DNA of 64,000 nucleotides from Maribacter arcticus (GCF_900167935.1 NZ_FUYL01000004.1:1-64000); one strand, 5' to 3'. Positions 46,102-55,539 are shown, counted from the stretch's first letter. Notes: generated from the sequence alone by a model not told the origin. Translations and numbers: made by a program.

Positions 46102-46155
46102 ATCACGATAGCTATCGGGAATGGATTTAGCTTCGTTCTCAAAAGGAAACGAAAA
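46102..46155. repeat. Dispersed palindromic repeat, copy 2
   Basis: The 19 bases at 46102-46120 are identical to those at 43106-43124, including the palindrome CGATAGCTATCG; then ATGGATTTAGC and AAAAGGAAA follow in the same order as in copy 1 with some substitutions and added bases. It begins exactly 86 bases after the stop at 46015, the same distance as for copy 1. Confidence 0.8.
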
Positions 46156-46194
46156 ATTTTAACACCAATATCATTTACCTAAAATAGAAATCTC

Positions 46195-47151
46195 ATGACA
46201 ACTCTTTTAAAACAACAATGGGTACTAGTTCTTTTATTAGTAACGACTATAGCTTGTAAAGCCGAGCATCTACCCATTACAAAAGGTAATGCTACGGCTG
46301 TTTTGGTCAATGATTCTTTACTACGACATACCGTTTTATCGAACGGACACCCCATGGCGGTTTGGGAGAAAAAAGCTGAAAATGCTAAAGGAATTATTCT
46401 TTTTGTTCATGGTAGAACTTGGAGCGGTGTTCCTGATTTTGATTTACAGGTAGAAGGTGAAGAGTTGTCTTTAATGGATGGTTTAGTAGAACAAGGGTAT
46501 TCTGCCTATGCTATTGATTTACGAGGATACGGAAAAACACCTAGAGATGCTACAGAATGGTCATCACCAGAAATAGCTTCAAACGATATTCTGAATATTT
46601 TAAATTGGATTTCAGAAGAAAATAATAATTCGAAAGTTCATTTATTCGGTTGGTCAATGGGGTCAACATTATCACTACTTGCCACGCAAAAAGAATCAAA
46701 AAATATTGCCAGCCTAACGATTTTTGGATATTGGCAAGATTTAGATTCCAAAATACCTGAAGACACAAATGATAAGCAATTAATGAAAAGCATAAATACA
46801 GCAAAAAATGCAGCGAGCGATTTTATCATACCAGGTAGCATCAGTCAAAAAGCAATAGACACCTATGTAAAGAAGGCCTTGGCGTATGACCCCATACGAG
46901 TTGATTGGAGGCATGAGAGTGAGTATAATATTATTGACCCATCATTAATTACCACACCAGTATTACTTATTCAGGGTGAATTTGACCCATTAGCACCAAC
47001 AGTTAACCAAGCAAAGTTATTCACTCGATTAAAAACAGCCGATAAAAGTTGGGTGGTAATTTCTGGTGGTGACCATGCTGCTTTTATGGAAACTCCTAGA
47101 AAGCACTTTATTCAATCATTTACAGCTTTCATAGATCGATTTAATGAATAA
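46195..47151 (+). CDS. Alpha/beta hydrolase lipoprotein
   Basis: A 318-residue hydrolase with a lipobox (VTTIAC, Cys21). Its catalytic triad is readable: nucleophile Ser154 in FGWSMGS, an acidic residue in QGEFDPLAP, and the histidine in GGDHAAFME. The oxyanion motif is FVHGRTW near 70-76. It is probably an esterase or lipase-like enzyme in the periplasm or outer membrane; the substrate is unknown. The VOC gene begins 19 bases after its stop, so co-transcription is likely. Confidence 0.85.
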   Translation: MTTLLKQQWVLVLLLVTTIACKAEHLPITKGNATAVLVNDSLLRHTVLSNGHPMAVWEKKAENAKGIILFVHGRTWSGVPDFDLQVEGEELSLMDGLVEQGYSAYAIDLRGYGKTPRDATEWSSPEIASNDILNILNWISEENNNSKVHLFGWSMGSTLSLLATQKESKNIASLTIFGYWQDLDSKIPEDTNDKQLMKSINTAKNAASDFIIPGSISQKAIDTYVKKALAYDPIRVDWRHESEYNIIDPSLITTPVLLIQGEFDPLAPTVNQAKLFTRLKTADKSWVVISGGDHAAFMETPRKHFIQSFTAFIDRFNE

Positions 47152-47170
47152 TGGGTTTTAAAATTAAACT

Positions 47171-47560
47171 ATGAACTTAAATCAAGTAACCATTCCATCA
47201 TTAGATTTGACAAAATCAATCCCTTTTTATGAAAAACTTGGATTAAGATTAATTGTAGCATCATTACCAAATTACGCAAGATTTGAATGCCCAGATGGAG
47301 CCTCCACCTTTTCGATACACCAAACCGATACCTTACCAAAAGGAGATGGTATATACATCTATTTTGAAAGTAACAATCTTGATGTACTTGTAAACGAGCT
47401 TATTGAAAAAGGGATACAATTTGAGCAACTACCAACAGACCAAAGATGGCTATGGCGCGAAGCGAGATTAAAAGATCTTGATGGTAATCAACTAATACTC
47501 TACTATGGAGGTGATAATAGATTAAACCCACCTTGGCGTATTGATAACTGCACTAGTTAA
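47171..47560 (+). CDS. VOC family (glyoxalase/bleomycin resistance-like) protein
   Basis: A 129-residue protein with the paired beta-alpha-beta-beta-beta modules of the vicinal oxygen chelate fold: SLDLTKSIPFYEKLGLRLI in the first half and ARLKDLDGNQLILYY in the second. Members are glyoxalases, dioxygenases or antibiotic-binding proteins; nothing here indicates which. It sits between an alpha/beta hydrolase and a GNAT acetyltransferase, close enough to be one transcript. Confidence 0.85.
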   Translation: MNLNQVTIPSLDLTKSIPFYEKLGLRLIVASLPNYARFECPDGASTFSIHQTDTLPKGDGIYIYFESNNLDVLVNELIEKGIQFEQLPTDQRWLWREARLKDLDGNQLILYYGGDNRLNPPWRIDNCTS

Positions 47561-47578
47561 TAGATAGGGTAATTTATA

Positions 47579-48130
47579 ATGAACGAAACCGAAATAGAAA
47601 CTGAAAGGATACGACTAAGACTGATTGATAGATCAGACTTAGATTCAATTCATACGCTGCATTCTTTACCCGAAACCGACAAATTCAATGCATTGGGTAT
47701 TCCGAATAGTATTGAAGAAACCAAAGCTATTATTGAACCATGGATTAAAGAGAATCGATCTGAAGAGATTAAAAATTACACGTTTGCAATTGACAACAAA
47801 TCGAATGGAAAATTCATGGGTCTCTTCGGACTAAAAATCGGTCATCAGAAATATAAAAGAGCTGAAGTTTGGTATAAAATACATTCAGATTATTGTAAAA
47901 AAGGGTATGCTACTGAAGCCCTAAAAGCTATAATAGATTTTGGTTTTGATGCACTCAAACTACATCGTATTGAAGCTGGGTGTGCTGTAGAGAATATTGG
48001 CTCAATTAAGGTTTTAGAGAAATCAGGAATGCTACGAGAAGGTCGCCTTAGGCAAATACTACCTTTAAAATCTGGTTGGTCAGACAATTTTCAATATTCA
48101 ATTCTTGAAACTGACGAAAGAAGTAAATAA
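47579..48130 (+). CDS. GNAT family N-acetyltransferase (RimJ/RimL type)
   Basis: A 183-residue acetyltransferase of the Acetyltransf_3 kind. TERIRLRLIDRSDL at the start, the acetyl-CoA-binding stretch YCKKGYATEALKAIIDFGFD, and HRIEAGCAVENIGSIKVLEKSGM (about 125-147) are characteristic. Such enzymes acetylate ribosomal protein termini or small amines; the substrate is unknown. It begins 19 bases after the VOC gene. Confidence 0.9.
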   Translation: MNETEIETERIRLRLIDRSDLDSIHTLHSLPETDKFNALGIPNSIEETKAIIEPWIKENRSEEIKNYTFAIDNKSNGKFMGLFGLKIGHQKYKRAEVWYKIHSDYCKKGYATEALKAIIDFGFDALKLHRIEAGCAVENIGSIKVLEKSGMLREGRLRQILPLKSGWSDNFQYSILETDERSK

Positions 48131-48230
48131 TTATAAGATTACCCACACACTAAAATTTACCTTACCAAATTGCATTAGTCACTTCCAATATTAAATAAAC
48201 AAACCTCAATTTTAATTTGAATTATCAATC

Positions 48231-48256
48231 TATTAATCGTAACATTGCGATTAATA
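48231..48256. promoter_or_regulatory. ArsR operator, 12-2-12 inverted repeat
   Basis: TATTAATCGTAA (48231-48242), the central pair CA, and TTGCGATTAATA (48245-48256) form a palindrome with 11 of 12 positions paired and one T-G mismatch. ArsR/SmtB repressors classically bind 12-2-12 repeats. It ends 13 bases before the arsR ATG, so repression would block the operon including arsR itself. Confidence 0.78.
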
Positions 48257-48269
48257 AATATAACACAAA

Positions 48270-48602
48270 ATGGGATTAGCCAAAACTGAAATGTTTACCG
48301 ACCAACAAAACGAAATTGCACTTTTTGCAAAAGTATTTGGGCACCCAGCTAGAGTATCGATTTTGCAGTATTTATTTAAGATAAATGCATGTGTTTGCGG
48401 AGATTTAGTCAACGAAATCGGATTAGCACAACCCACCATATCACAACATTTAAAAGAATTAAGACATTTAGGTTTAATTAAAGGCAACGTAGAAGGTACG
48501 AGTGTTTGCTACTGTATACACACCGAAAATTGGACAAAAATGAAAGAAACTATGTTAGCATTTCTTAACCAAGATATAGCTACGAATGAAAATTGTTGTT
48601 AA
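48270..48602 (+). CDS. arsR: ArsR/SmtB family arsenic-responsive repressor
   Basis: A 110-residue winged-helix repressor. The metalloid site Cys41-Val-Cys43 lies in NACVCGDLV at the start of helix 3, and the recognition helix is QPTISQHLKELRHLGLI (about 54-70). Additional cysteines at 80, 82 and the terminal CC (109-110) may add to arsenite binding. It is the first gene of an ars operon and probably leaves its 12-2-12 operator when arsenite binds. A short gap leads to the arsenate reductase gene. Confidence 0.93.
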   Translation: MGLAKTEMFTDQQNEIALFAKVFGHPARVSILQYLFKINACVCGDLVNEIGLAQPTISQHLKELRHLGLIKGNVEGTSVCYCIHTENWTKMKETMLAFLNQDIATNENCC

Positions 48603-48640
48603 AAATTCATCCTATAAATCACACTAATACAATACTTAAT

Positions 48641-49273
48641 ATGGCCACAACCAAAATGACATTATTTACAGAAATTGAAAATATAATCGGCTCGTTGAAC
48701 ATTGATAATGTCACTAATGAACGAAGAAAAATTTTAAAACCGTTAATTGATTTCATACAATCAAAGGCTGCAACAAATCAAGAAATACGCATCAATTTTA
48801 TCTGTACTCATAATTCACGAAGAAGTCATTTATCGCAAGTTTGGTCTCAAACTATGGCTCATTATTTCGATATTAAAAATGTCTTTTGCTATTCTGGAGG
48901 TACCGAAGCTACCTCACTTTTTCCCATGGCAGCAGAAACGCTAAGGAATTCAGGCTTTCAGATAAAAACTATTTCAAAAAATGAGAATCCTGTATACAGT
49001 ATTAAATATGCTGATAACGAGCATCCAGTAATAGGGTTTTCAAAAAAATTAGATGATGACTTTAATCCAAGATCTGAGTTTGCAGCGATTATGACTTGCG
49101 ATTCGGCAAATGATGCGTGCCCATTTGTACCAGGTGCAGAAATAAGGATTCCGATAACTTTTAAAGACCCTAAAGCTTTTGACAACACACCGCAACAAGC
49201 CGAAAAATATAAAGAAAGAAGTCTACAAATCGCAACTGAATTATTTTACGTTTTCTCTCAAATAAACTCATAA
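48641..49273 (+). CDS. arsC: Arsenate reductase, thioredoxin-coupled LMW-PTP type
   Basis: Starting at the ATG at 48641 gives 210 residues and avoids overlap with arsR; an in-frame start at 48593 would overlap it by ten bases. The low-molecular-weight phosphatase P-loop is Cys55-THNSR-Arg61, and a second redox pair, Cys153 and Cys160, sits in [15 protein letters not shown], the same seven-residue step as Cys82/Cys89 of S. aureus ArsC. This marks it as an arsenate reductase regenerated by thioredoxin. It turns arsenate into arsenite for the Acr3 pump, whose start is two bases after its stop. Confidence 0.9.
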   Translation: MATTKMTLFTEIENIIGSLNIDNVTNERRKILKPLIDFIQSKAATNQEIRINFICTHNSRRSHLSQVWSQTMAHYFDIKNVFCYSGGTEATSLFPMAAETLRNSGFQIKTISKNENPVYSIKYADNEHPVIGFSKKLDDDFNPRSEFAAIMTCDSANDACPFVPGAEIRIPITFKDPKAFDNTPQQAEKYKERSLQIATELFYVFSQINS

Positions 49274-49275
49274 AA

Positions 49276-50322
49276 ATGACATCAAAAAAATTAAGTTTTC
49301 TTGATAAGAATCTAACATTATGGATATTTGTAGCCATGGCATTCGGTGTTGCGCTTGGCTATTTCATACCAACATTCCCCGACATCATTAATACATTCAG
49401 TAGCGGCACTACGAACATACCTATTGCCATTGGCTTAATTTTAATGATGTATCCACCTTTGGCAAAAGTCAATTATTCACTTCTACCAAAAGTTTTCAGA
49501 AACACAAAAACCCTTTCTATTTCCCTGATTCTAAATTGGATAATCGGTCCCGTTTTAATGTTCATTTTGGCAATTACATTTTTACGTGATTATCCTGAAT
49601 ATATGGTTGGTCTAATTTTAATTGGCCTAGCACGATGTATTGCAATGGTCTTGGTATGGAACGACCTCGCCGAAGGCAATAGTGAATATGGAGCAGGCTT
49701 GGTAGCCTTAAACAGTATATTTCAAGTCTTTGCCTATAGTTTTTACGCATGGCTTTTTATAACCGTGCTTCCACCTTATTTTGGATTTGAAGGTGCTATT
49801 GTAGATATCTCTATTGGCACTATCGCAGAAAGTGTCGCCATCTATTTAGGTATTCCGTTCTTGATGGGAATATTGAGTAGACTAGTTTTAGTTAAACTAA
49901 AAGGAGAAGATTGGTATAGCAATAAATTTATACCTACGATTTCACCAATAACATTGATTGCGCTTTTATTTACTATTGTAATAATGTTTTCGCTAAAAGG
50001 GGAATTAATAGTTCAAATACCTATGGACGTACTACTAATTGCGGTGCCTTTACTTATCTACTTTACGTTAATGTTCGTCATTGGCTTTTTCTTAACAAAA
50101 GCAACTGGAGCAGCATACGACAAAACCGCATCAGTAGCTTTTACAGCCGCAGGTAATAATTTCGAATTAGCCATTGCAGTTGCCATTGCAGTTTTCGGAT
50201 TAAATTCAGGACAGGCCTTTGCAGGAGTTATTGGTCCGTTAGTTGAAGTACCAGCATTAATACTGTTGGTTCGAGTTTCCTTTTGGTTGAAGAAAAAATA
50301 TTATGGAAAAGTCGAAGGGTAG
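49276..50322 (+). CDS. arsB: Arsenite efflux transporter Acr3
   Basis: A 348-residue membrane protein with ten predicted helices. The functional cysteine is Cys121 in [15 protein letters not shown]; the other family signature is [20 protein letters not shown] near 290, whose glutamate is known to matter in Acr3. It exports arsenite using the proton gradient. The start is two bases from the arsC stop, so translation is coupled. Members are often named arsB although not related to E. coli ArsB. Confidence 0.94.
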   Translation: MTSKKLSFLDKNLTLWIFVAMAFGVALGYFIPTFPDIINTFSSGTTNIPIAIGLILMMYPPLAKVNYSLLPKVFRNTKTLSISLILNWIIGPVLMFILAITFLRDYPEYMVGLILIGLARCIAMVLVWNDLAEGNSEYGAGLVALNSIFQVFAYSFYAWLFITVLPPYFGFEGAIVDISIGTIAESVAIYLGIPFLMGILSRLVLVKLKGEDWYSNKFIPTISPITLIALLFTIVIMFSLKGELIVQIPMDVLLIAVPLLIYFTLMFVIGFFLTKATGAAYDKTASVAFTAAGNNFELAIAVAIAVFGLNSGQAFAGVIGPLVEVPALILLVRVSFWLKKKYYGKVEG

Positions 50323-50502
50323 ATGAACATAAAAAGTTATTTTCTATATTAACATGAATACACAATTAAAGTAGTTTTTGGGTTTAGATTTTACCAGATG
50401 TCCTAAAGAAAATAGATTTTGCTTAATACCAGGAGGAATAAAAAAACATTTTACACTCCTATATTTCTTATCTTAACAGAGACACCTAAAAATTTACAAA
50501 CC

Positions 50503-51183
50503 ATGAAACATATTCTTACAGTATTCATTTTTACCGCTTTTCTGATTTCTTGTAATTCATCAGACAAAACAAAAACTACAACACAAGAAGCTTCATCAAC
50601 AGAGGCAACTACAGAAAGTACGTCAAAAGACATCAATAAAAATTTGAAACCGATTGAAACCGATGAAGATTTAGTTGCCACCGCTTTAATGGCTGCTCCC
50701 GAAAAAAGTAGGCTTACATCTAAAGTAATTGGCTATAATATGGCAGGTGTATTTGTGACGTTGAAAGAAGGGGATAATGAATTTATTGTGCTTGCAGATG
50801 ATCCAACCAAAGATGGCTTTAATGCTGCATGCTATCACAAAAACCTTGAACCTTTTATGGCAAGAGGAAGAGCATTAAGAGCAGAGGGGAAATCCGCTGA
50901 AGAAATCTTTGCCATTCGTGAAGAAGAAATGAAATCTGGAAAACTTAAAATAACTCCCGGTTCTACATTACATATCTATTACGGCCCTAATACCATGTAC
51001 GACCCAGAAACTGCAGCTGTTGATGGCGCACAATTGCGTTATGTAACATATATTCCTTGGGCCACATCAGAAACTATTGGTATACCCGAAGCCCCTACGG
51101 CACCAAATCATCCTTGGCTTATGAATGCAGGTACACACAGAGCACATATTATGCTTTCACCTTTACCAAAAGATAAAGGATAG
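50503..51183 (+). CDS. Hypothetical lipoprotein downstream of acr3
   Basis: A 226-residue lipoprotein if started at MKHILTVFIFTAFLISC, with lipidated Cys17 and a Thr/Ser/Glu-rich linker. An upstream in-frame start at 50419 would bury the lipobox. The rest is a conserved alpha/beta domain (VIGYNMAGVFVTLKEGDNEF, FMARGRALRAEGKSAEEIFA, NAGTHRAHIMLSP) containing a conserved cysteine in NAACYH. Homologous hypothetical proteins occur in Bacteroidota. The 180-base gap from acr3 makes membership in the ars operon uncertain. Confidence 0.65.
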   Translation: MKHILTVFIFTAFLISCNSSDKTKTTTQEASSTEATTESTSKDINKNLKPIETDEDLVATALMAAPEKSRLTSKVIGYNMAGVFVTLKEGDNEFIVLADDPTKDGFNAACYHKNLEPFMARGRALRAEGKSAEEIFAIREEEMKSGKLKITPGSTLHIYYGPNTMYDPETAAVDGAQLRYVTYIPWATSETIGIPEAPTAPNHPWLMNAGTHRAHIMLSPLPKDKG

Positions 51184-51282
51184 GATAAAAGTGAAGGTTG
51201 AAAATTGACTACTACGAAAAAATAACTGTCTATTTTTTCTTGTCTTCATATACTTATAAATAGCTGAGAACTTAGGTCACTT

Positions 51283-51290
51283 TAAATTTG
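51283..51290 (+). promoter_or_regulatory. -7 box (TAAATTTG) of the HipA-like gene
   Basis: TAAATTTG perfectly fits TAnnTTTG and lies 41 bases before the ATG at 51331. No clear -33 TTG precedes it at the right distance, so the promoter is plausible but incomplete. Confidence 0.4.
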
Positions 51291-51330
51291 GCAAAATACC
51301 TTTAGCTTTACAAACTCTATTTTAGCATAT

Positions 51331-52110
51331 ATGAATACAATTGATATTAGAACAGTAGATGTTGTTCAATATTTACAACCCTTACGAGAAGGAGGTTCTA
51401 TGCCTGCCATAGTAAAAGCTGACGATGACTTTTTATATGTATTAAAATTTAGAGGATCTGGCCAAGGAAAAAAATCGCTCATCGCTGAATTTATTGGTGG
51501 AGAATTGGCTCGTACCATTGGTTTAAAAGTTCCTGAATTGGTTTTTATGAATCTAGATGATTCGTTTCGTAATACAGAACCCGATGAAGAAATTCAAGAC
51601 TTGCTTAAGTTTAGTGTCGGTTTAAATTTAGGATTACACTTTTTATCTGGCGCTATTACATTCGACCCTTTAATTTCAAAAATAGATGCACTAATAGCAT
51701 CAAAAATAGTAATATTAGATAGTCTTATCAGTAATATTGACCGGACAGCCAAGAATGCTAATTTACTGTATTGGCATAATGAACTGTGGGTGATTGATAA
51801 CGGAGCTAGTTTCTATTTTCACCATAACTGGGAAACTTGGGAGAATCACCTTTCAAGAACATTCCCATTTATAAAAGACCATGTGCTTTTGCAACAAGCG
51901 ACTGCTTTACCCGAGGCAGCAAAAGAAATTCAAAATTTAATTACCCCAGGAAAGATTATTGAGATTGTCTCAAAAATTCCGGAAGACTGGCTTATGAGTG
52001 AAACGGATATTTTGAATGTAGATGAAAAAAGAGCAGCCTATATTCAATTTATAACTACTAAATTATCTATGATTGATATATTAGTTAAAGAAGCTGAAGA
52101 TGCAAGATAG
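51331..52110 (+). CDS. HipA-like kinase-fold protein
   Basis: A 259-residue protein related to the C-terminal kinase part of HipA (HipA_2 type). It keeps a candidate ATP lysine Lys39 (YVLKFRGSGQGKK), the catalytic loop N135-I-D137-R-T-A-K-N142 and the metal-binding Asp156 in VIDNGASF. HipA kinases phosphorylate glutamyl-tRNA synthetase in persister-forming toxin-antitoxin systems. Here there is no HipB-like antitoxin; instead the gene overlaps DUF3037 by 11 bases. The pair recurs in other bacteria but the target and biological role are unknown. Confidence 0.85.
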   Translation: MNTIDIRTVDVVQYLQPLREGGSMPAIVKADDDFLYVLKFRGSGQGKKSLIAEFIGGELARTIGLKVPELVFMNLDDSFRNTEPDEEIQDLLKFSVGLNLGLHFLSGAITFDPLISKIDALIASKIVILDSLISNIDRTAKNANLLYWHNELWVIDNGASFYFHHNWETWENHLSRTFPFIKDHVLLQQATALPEAAKEIQNLITPGKIIEIVSKIPEDWLMSETDILNVDEKRAAYIQFITTKLSMIDILVKEAEDAR

Positions 52111-52483
52111 ATACACATTCAAGTATGCCATAATTAGATTGGTTCCAAAGGTAGAACGTGAAGAATTCTTTAATGTAGGCGTCATTCTATTTTGTAAACG
52201 GATTAAATTTCTTGATATAAAGTATCATCTTGACCCGGATAAATTAAAAGCCTTTGCTCCAGAAATTGAGGAAGATATCATTAGTGATTACTTGAAGGCA
52301 TGGAAATTAATTTGCGATGGTAATGCTTCTGGCGGACCAATAGGAAAACTAGATTTACCTGACCGCTTCGGATGGCTAACAGCCTGTAGAAGTACAATTA
52401 TACAAAGCTCTACCACTCGTTCTGGACTTAGCTTTGAACCTAAAAAAGAATTAGAAGATATATTTAATAAGTATGTTTTGTAA
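52100..52483 (+). CDS. DUF3037 protein paired with the HipA-like kinase
   Basis: A 127-residue cytoplasmic protein with the DUF3037 signature YAIIRLVPKVEREEFFNVGV followed by an alpha/beta region. The start overlaps the end of the HipA-like gene, which usually means equal expression and direct interaction. The family has no known activity. It may modulate or be modified by the kinase; a toxin-antitoxin relation is only an idea. Confidence 0.88.
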   Translation: MQDRYTFKYAIIRLVPKVEREEFFNVGVILFCKRIKFLDIKYHLDPDKLKAFAPEIEEDIISDYLKAWKLICDGNASGGPIGKLDLPDRFGWLTACRSTIIQSSTTRSGLSFEPKKELEDIFNKYVL

Positions 52484-52596
52484 GAATTGATTAAATCTTC
52501 TATTGATATATTAATTTTAAATCGCCCATATTACACTAGGATATTTGGGTGTCCAATGTAATTTGTAAAAGCAACCTTTTTTCTAAACATTACAAA

Positions 52597-53622
52597 ATGG
52601 AATCATCTGAACTACATAAAATTATTCAAGGCATTCCGAAAGCTGAACTTCACTTACATATTGAAGGAAGTTTTGAACCAGAACTCATGTTCAAAATAGC
52701 GGAAAGAAATACTATTGCTTTAGCATATGATTCTATTGAATCGTTAAAGAAAGCCTACCAATTCAATAATCTTCAAGAGTTTTTAGATATCTACTATGCA
52801 GGTGCGCAAGTATTGATTCACGAAGAAGATTTTTTCGACTTAACTTGGGCATATCTTACCAAAGTACATAGTCAGAATGTAGTTCATGTAGAAGTATTTT
52901 TTGACCCACAAACACATACTGATAGAGGCATTGCATTTGAAGTTGTCTTTAAAGGAATTCACAAGGCCTTAGAAAAAGCCAAAAAGGAATTGAACATTTC
53001 CTATAAACTTATTATGTCATATTTGCGGCATTTAAGCGAAGAAGCCGCATTTAAAACCTTAGAAGCTTCCCTCCCATTCAAGCATTTAATTGACGGCGTC
53101 GGTTTAGACTCCTCAGAAATGGGTAATCCGCCCAGTAAGTTCATAAATGTATTTAAAGCATCTGCCGAACACGGTTATAATTTAGTTGCCCATGCCGGGG
53201 AAGAAGGTCCAGTAGAATATATATGGGAAGCTCTAGATGTATTAAAAGTGATACGAATAGACCACGGTAATCGATGTTTAGATGATGAAGCATTGGTTCA
53301 AAGATTAGTCGAGGAGAAAATAGCATTAACCCTTTGCCCTACAAGCAATGTAGCACTAAAAGTTATTCAAAAAATGGAAGAACATCCTGTTGCTAAAATG
53401 CTGAAAAAAGGAATTATTGCAACTATACATTCAGATGACCCTGCATATTTCGGTGGCTATATGAATGAAAATTATTTTGAGACAGCAAAAGCCCTTAACT
53501 TAAACAAAGAACAGTTGATGCAATTGGCCATCAATGCTTTTGAAGCTAGTTGGTTGAATACTAATACTAAACAACAACGAATTACAGAAGTGAGAGATTA
53601 TTTTAATTCGTTGACAAATTAA
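52597..53622 (+). CDS. add: Adenosine/adenine deaminase family protein
   Basis: A 341-residue metal-dependent deaminase. It starts at MESSELHKIIQGIPKAELHL, where the first zinc histidines are His19 and His21 (LHLHIEG); HAGEEGP near 205 and SDDPAYFGG near 280 supply the remaining zinc ligands and active-site residues. The stretch GLDSSEMGNPPSKF resembles adenine deaminases of the fungal Aah1 type as much as adenosine deaminases, so the preferred base is uncertain. It works in purine salvage in the cytoplasm. It is followed by a convergent histidine kinase gene, with 14 bases between the stops. Confidence 0.9.
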   Translation: MESSELHKIIQGIPKAELHLHIEGSFEPELMFKIAERNTIALAYDSIESLKKAYQFNNLQEFLDIYYAGAQVLIHEEDFFDLTWAYLTKVHSQNVVHVEVFFDPQTHTDRGIAFEVVFKGIHKALEKAKKELNISYKLIMSYLRHLSEEAAFKTLEASLPFKHLIDGVGLDSSEMGNPPSKFINVFKASAEHGYNLVAHAGEEGPVEYIWEALDVLKVIRIDHGNRCLDDEALVQRLVEEKIALTLCPTSNVALKVIQKMEEHPVAKMLKKGIIATIHSDDPAYFGGYMNENYFETAKALNLNKEQLMQLAINAFEASWLNTNTKQQRITEVRDYFNSLTN

Positions 53623-53636
53623 AAAGATTAACCTCC

Positions 53637-54965
53637 CTAATTTGCCAAAGGAATAAAAATTTCAAAAATGGCACCGTTACCAAGAGAACTTTTTACTCTT
53701 ATTTCTCCATTATGGGTGGTAATAATTCTTTTTACAATGGCAAGCCCTATTCCTGTACCTTGATATTCTTCATCGCTATGTAAACGTTGAAAAATTTCAA
53801 AAACCTTGGTGGCATATTTCTGCTCAAAACCAATTCCATTATCAGCTACAAAAATACGCGCATATTTAACCTCATCAGATAAATTAAGATTAGGGTATGC
53901 TACACCTTCAATAATTTCTGCGCTTACTTCTATAGTTGGGAAATCTTTCTTCTTGGTGAATTTAATAGCATTGGTAAATAAGTTAAATAATAACTGTTTA
54001 AACTGAATCGGCCTTACCGTAATCTCGCAATCACTTAGAACTTTCAGCACCGTATTATTTTCTTTTAGCTCTTCGCTCAACACAACTTTCACATCATCTA
54101 CCAGCTTTCTTAAAGAGACATTCATCAATCTGTTCTCCACATTTTCTGTAGACCCGTATGTCAACAGATCTTGTATTAAATTTCGCATACGCGAGGCCGA
54201 CAAGTCTATTCGTTCTAATTTGTGCTTACCATCTGCTGATAAATTTTTGAACTCACTATCGCTAACCTGAGAAATAAACATTTGTATTTTTCGTAAAGGC
54301 TCTTGCAGGTCATGACTACAAATATGATTAAATGAGGCAAGGTCATTATTGATTAACTCTAACTTTATAGTTTTAATTTCAAGTTGGTTGGTTCGTTGTA
54401 ATACCTTTTTTTCAAGTTTTTTAGAAAATTTCTTTAGTTTTCTATGCGCACGTTCTAATTCTAACTTATTTTTTCTAAGCTCCAATAAGTTTATTACCTG
54501 TTCAGATAAAATATTCAAAGATTCTTTTTGACTATCTGTTAACGTACGAGGTTTATTATCAATTACGCACAAGGTACCTAGTGGTAGTCCACTAGAATCT
54601 TTTAAGGGTATACCTGCATAAAAAACAATATTGGGGTCACCCGTTACTAAAGGATTGTAATTAAAACGAGTATCATCACGAGCATCATTCATGGTGAAAA
54701 TTTCTTCATCACCAGTTATCGCATGTGCACAAAATGAATGTTCTATAGGCGTTTCATAAATATCTAAGCCATGGCGCGATTTAAACCATTGCCTTTTATC
54801 ATCAAGAAGTGTGATTAACGAGATAGGTGTTTGACAAATTTCAGAAGCAAGTTTAGTAAGGTTATCATAATCCTTTTCAGCTAATGTGTCTAAAATGGAA
54901 TATGATTTAAGAAGAGCAAGTCTTTCTTTTTCCTTATCATGAATCTTGGCTTTTATCATAGTCAA
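53637..54965 (-). CDS. Soluble GAF-domain sensor histidine kinase
   Basis: A 442-residue kinase without membrane segments. A GAF domain covers about 20-165 ([20 protein letters not shown] and [22 protein letters not shown]), then a coiled coil (about 165-210), a HisKA domain with phosphorylated His218 ([11 protein letters not shown]), and a HATPase domain with DNGIGF and GTGIGLAI. The HDLQEPLR box marks the phytochrome-like HWE-unrelated HPK group common in Bacteroidota. No response regulator is adjacent, so it is an orphan. The GAF domain lacks the cysteine-histidine pair expected for bilin attachment; its ligand is unknown. Confidence 0.92.
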   Translation of the reverse strand: MTMIKAKIHDKEKERLALLKSYSILDTLAEKDYDNLTKLASEICQTPISLITLLDDKRQWFKSRHGLDIYETPIEHSFCAHAITGDEEIFTMNDARDDTRFNYNPLVTGDPNIVFYAGIPLKDSSGLPLGTLCVIDNKPRTLTDSQKESLNILSEQVINLLELRKNKLELERAHRKLKKFSKKLEKKVLQRTNQLEIKTIKLELINNDLASFNHICSHDLQEPLRKIQMFISQVSDSEFKNLSADGKHKLERIDLSASRMRNLIQDLLTYGSTENVENRLMNVSLRKLVDDVKVVLSEELKENNTVLKVLSDCEITVRPIQFKQLLFNLFTNAIKFTKKKDFPTIEVSAEIIEGVAYPNLNLSDEVKYARIFVADNGIGFEQKYATKVFEIFQRLHSDEEYQGTGIGLAIVKRIITTHNGEIRVKSSLGNGAIFEIFIPLAN

Positions 54966-55007
54966 TGTCGCGGTAGGTCATTATAAATAATCACTAAAAA
55001 AAGAGAA

Positions 55008-55015
55008 CAAATATA
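55008..55015 (-). promoter_or_regulatory. -7 box (TATATTTG) of the histidine kinase gene
   Basis: On the minus strand TATATTTG matches TAnnTTTG and lies about 43 bases before the ATG at 54965. The -33 element is not evident. Confidence 0.35.
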
Positions 55016-55539
55016 AGTCGACCATTATCCTTTGTATTATAAATATAAGTTAATAAGAGTAGAAATAACGAATCAGAAAATATAGAATTCATCGATTTGC
55101 TTCTCCCAATAGACACAAGGTAAATCTCGTTGAAAAGCTAAATCAGACTTTTAGAAGTGTAGTTTATTATGAAATAAATTGATTTTCCATTGCAAGCCCA
55201 CAACCAGTAAGCGAAAAACAAATCACATTTAAACAATTTCATTCAGAAATTTTTAGGTTACCTCTATTCCAAAAAACTATGTTTCCTAAAAGTTATAAAG
55301 CCTAATATCTTTAGAAATTGAGCTTTAATAAAGCAGAGAAAGAATAACTATAAAGATTTTTAAAATTCGAGTTAAAATAAAATATATTATCAGTCTTGTA
55401 AAATAGTGACTCCTAATTAGTTCCTTTTGTAACACCATTTTATTAACTAACATTATAAATAAGTTGATTTGGCTACGATTATTAATCCTAATGAGGTATT
55501 TGTTAAATCAAAAAAGCAGTAGTTTGTAAAATTAATTGC

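Noticed and set aside
43106-46155. A composite transposon bounded by the two 19-bp repeats
   Set aside because: The copies are in direct, not inverted, orientation, no target-site duplication is visible and no transposase lies between them, so a transposon is not supported; a cassette or repeat-element model fits better.
50390-50490. Short frame with GLDFTRCPKENRFC upstream of the lipoprotein gene
   Set aside because: It has only a TTG start, overlaps the alternative upstream start of the lipoprotein gene in another frame, and ends after about 32 codons.
51331-52483. Classical HipBA toxin-antitoxin locus
   Set aside because: There is no HipB-type helix-turn-helix gene upstream, and the kinase is of the shorter HipA_2 form paired with DUF3037.
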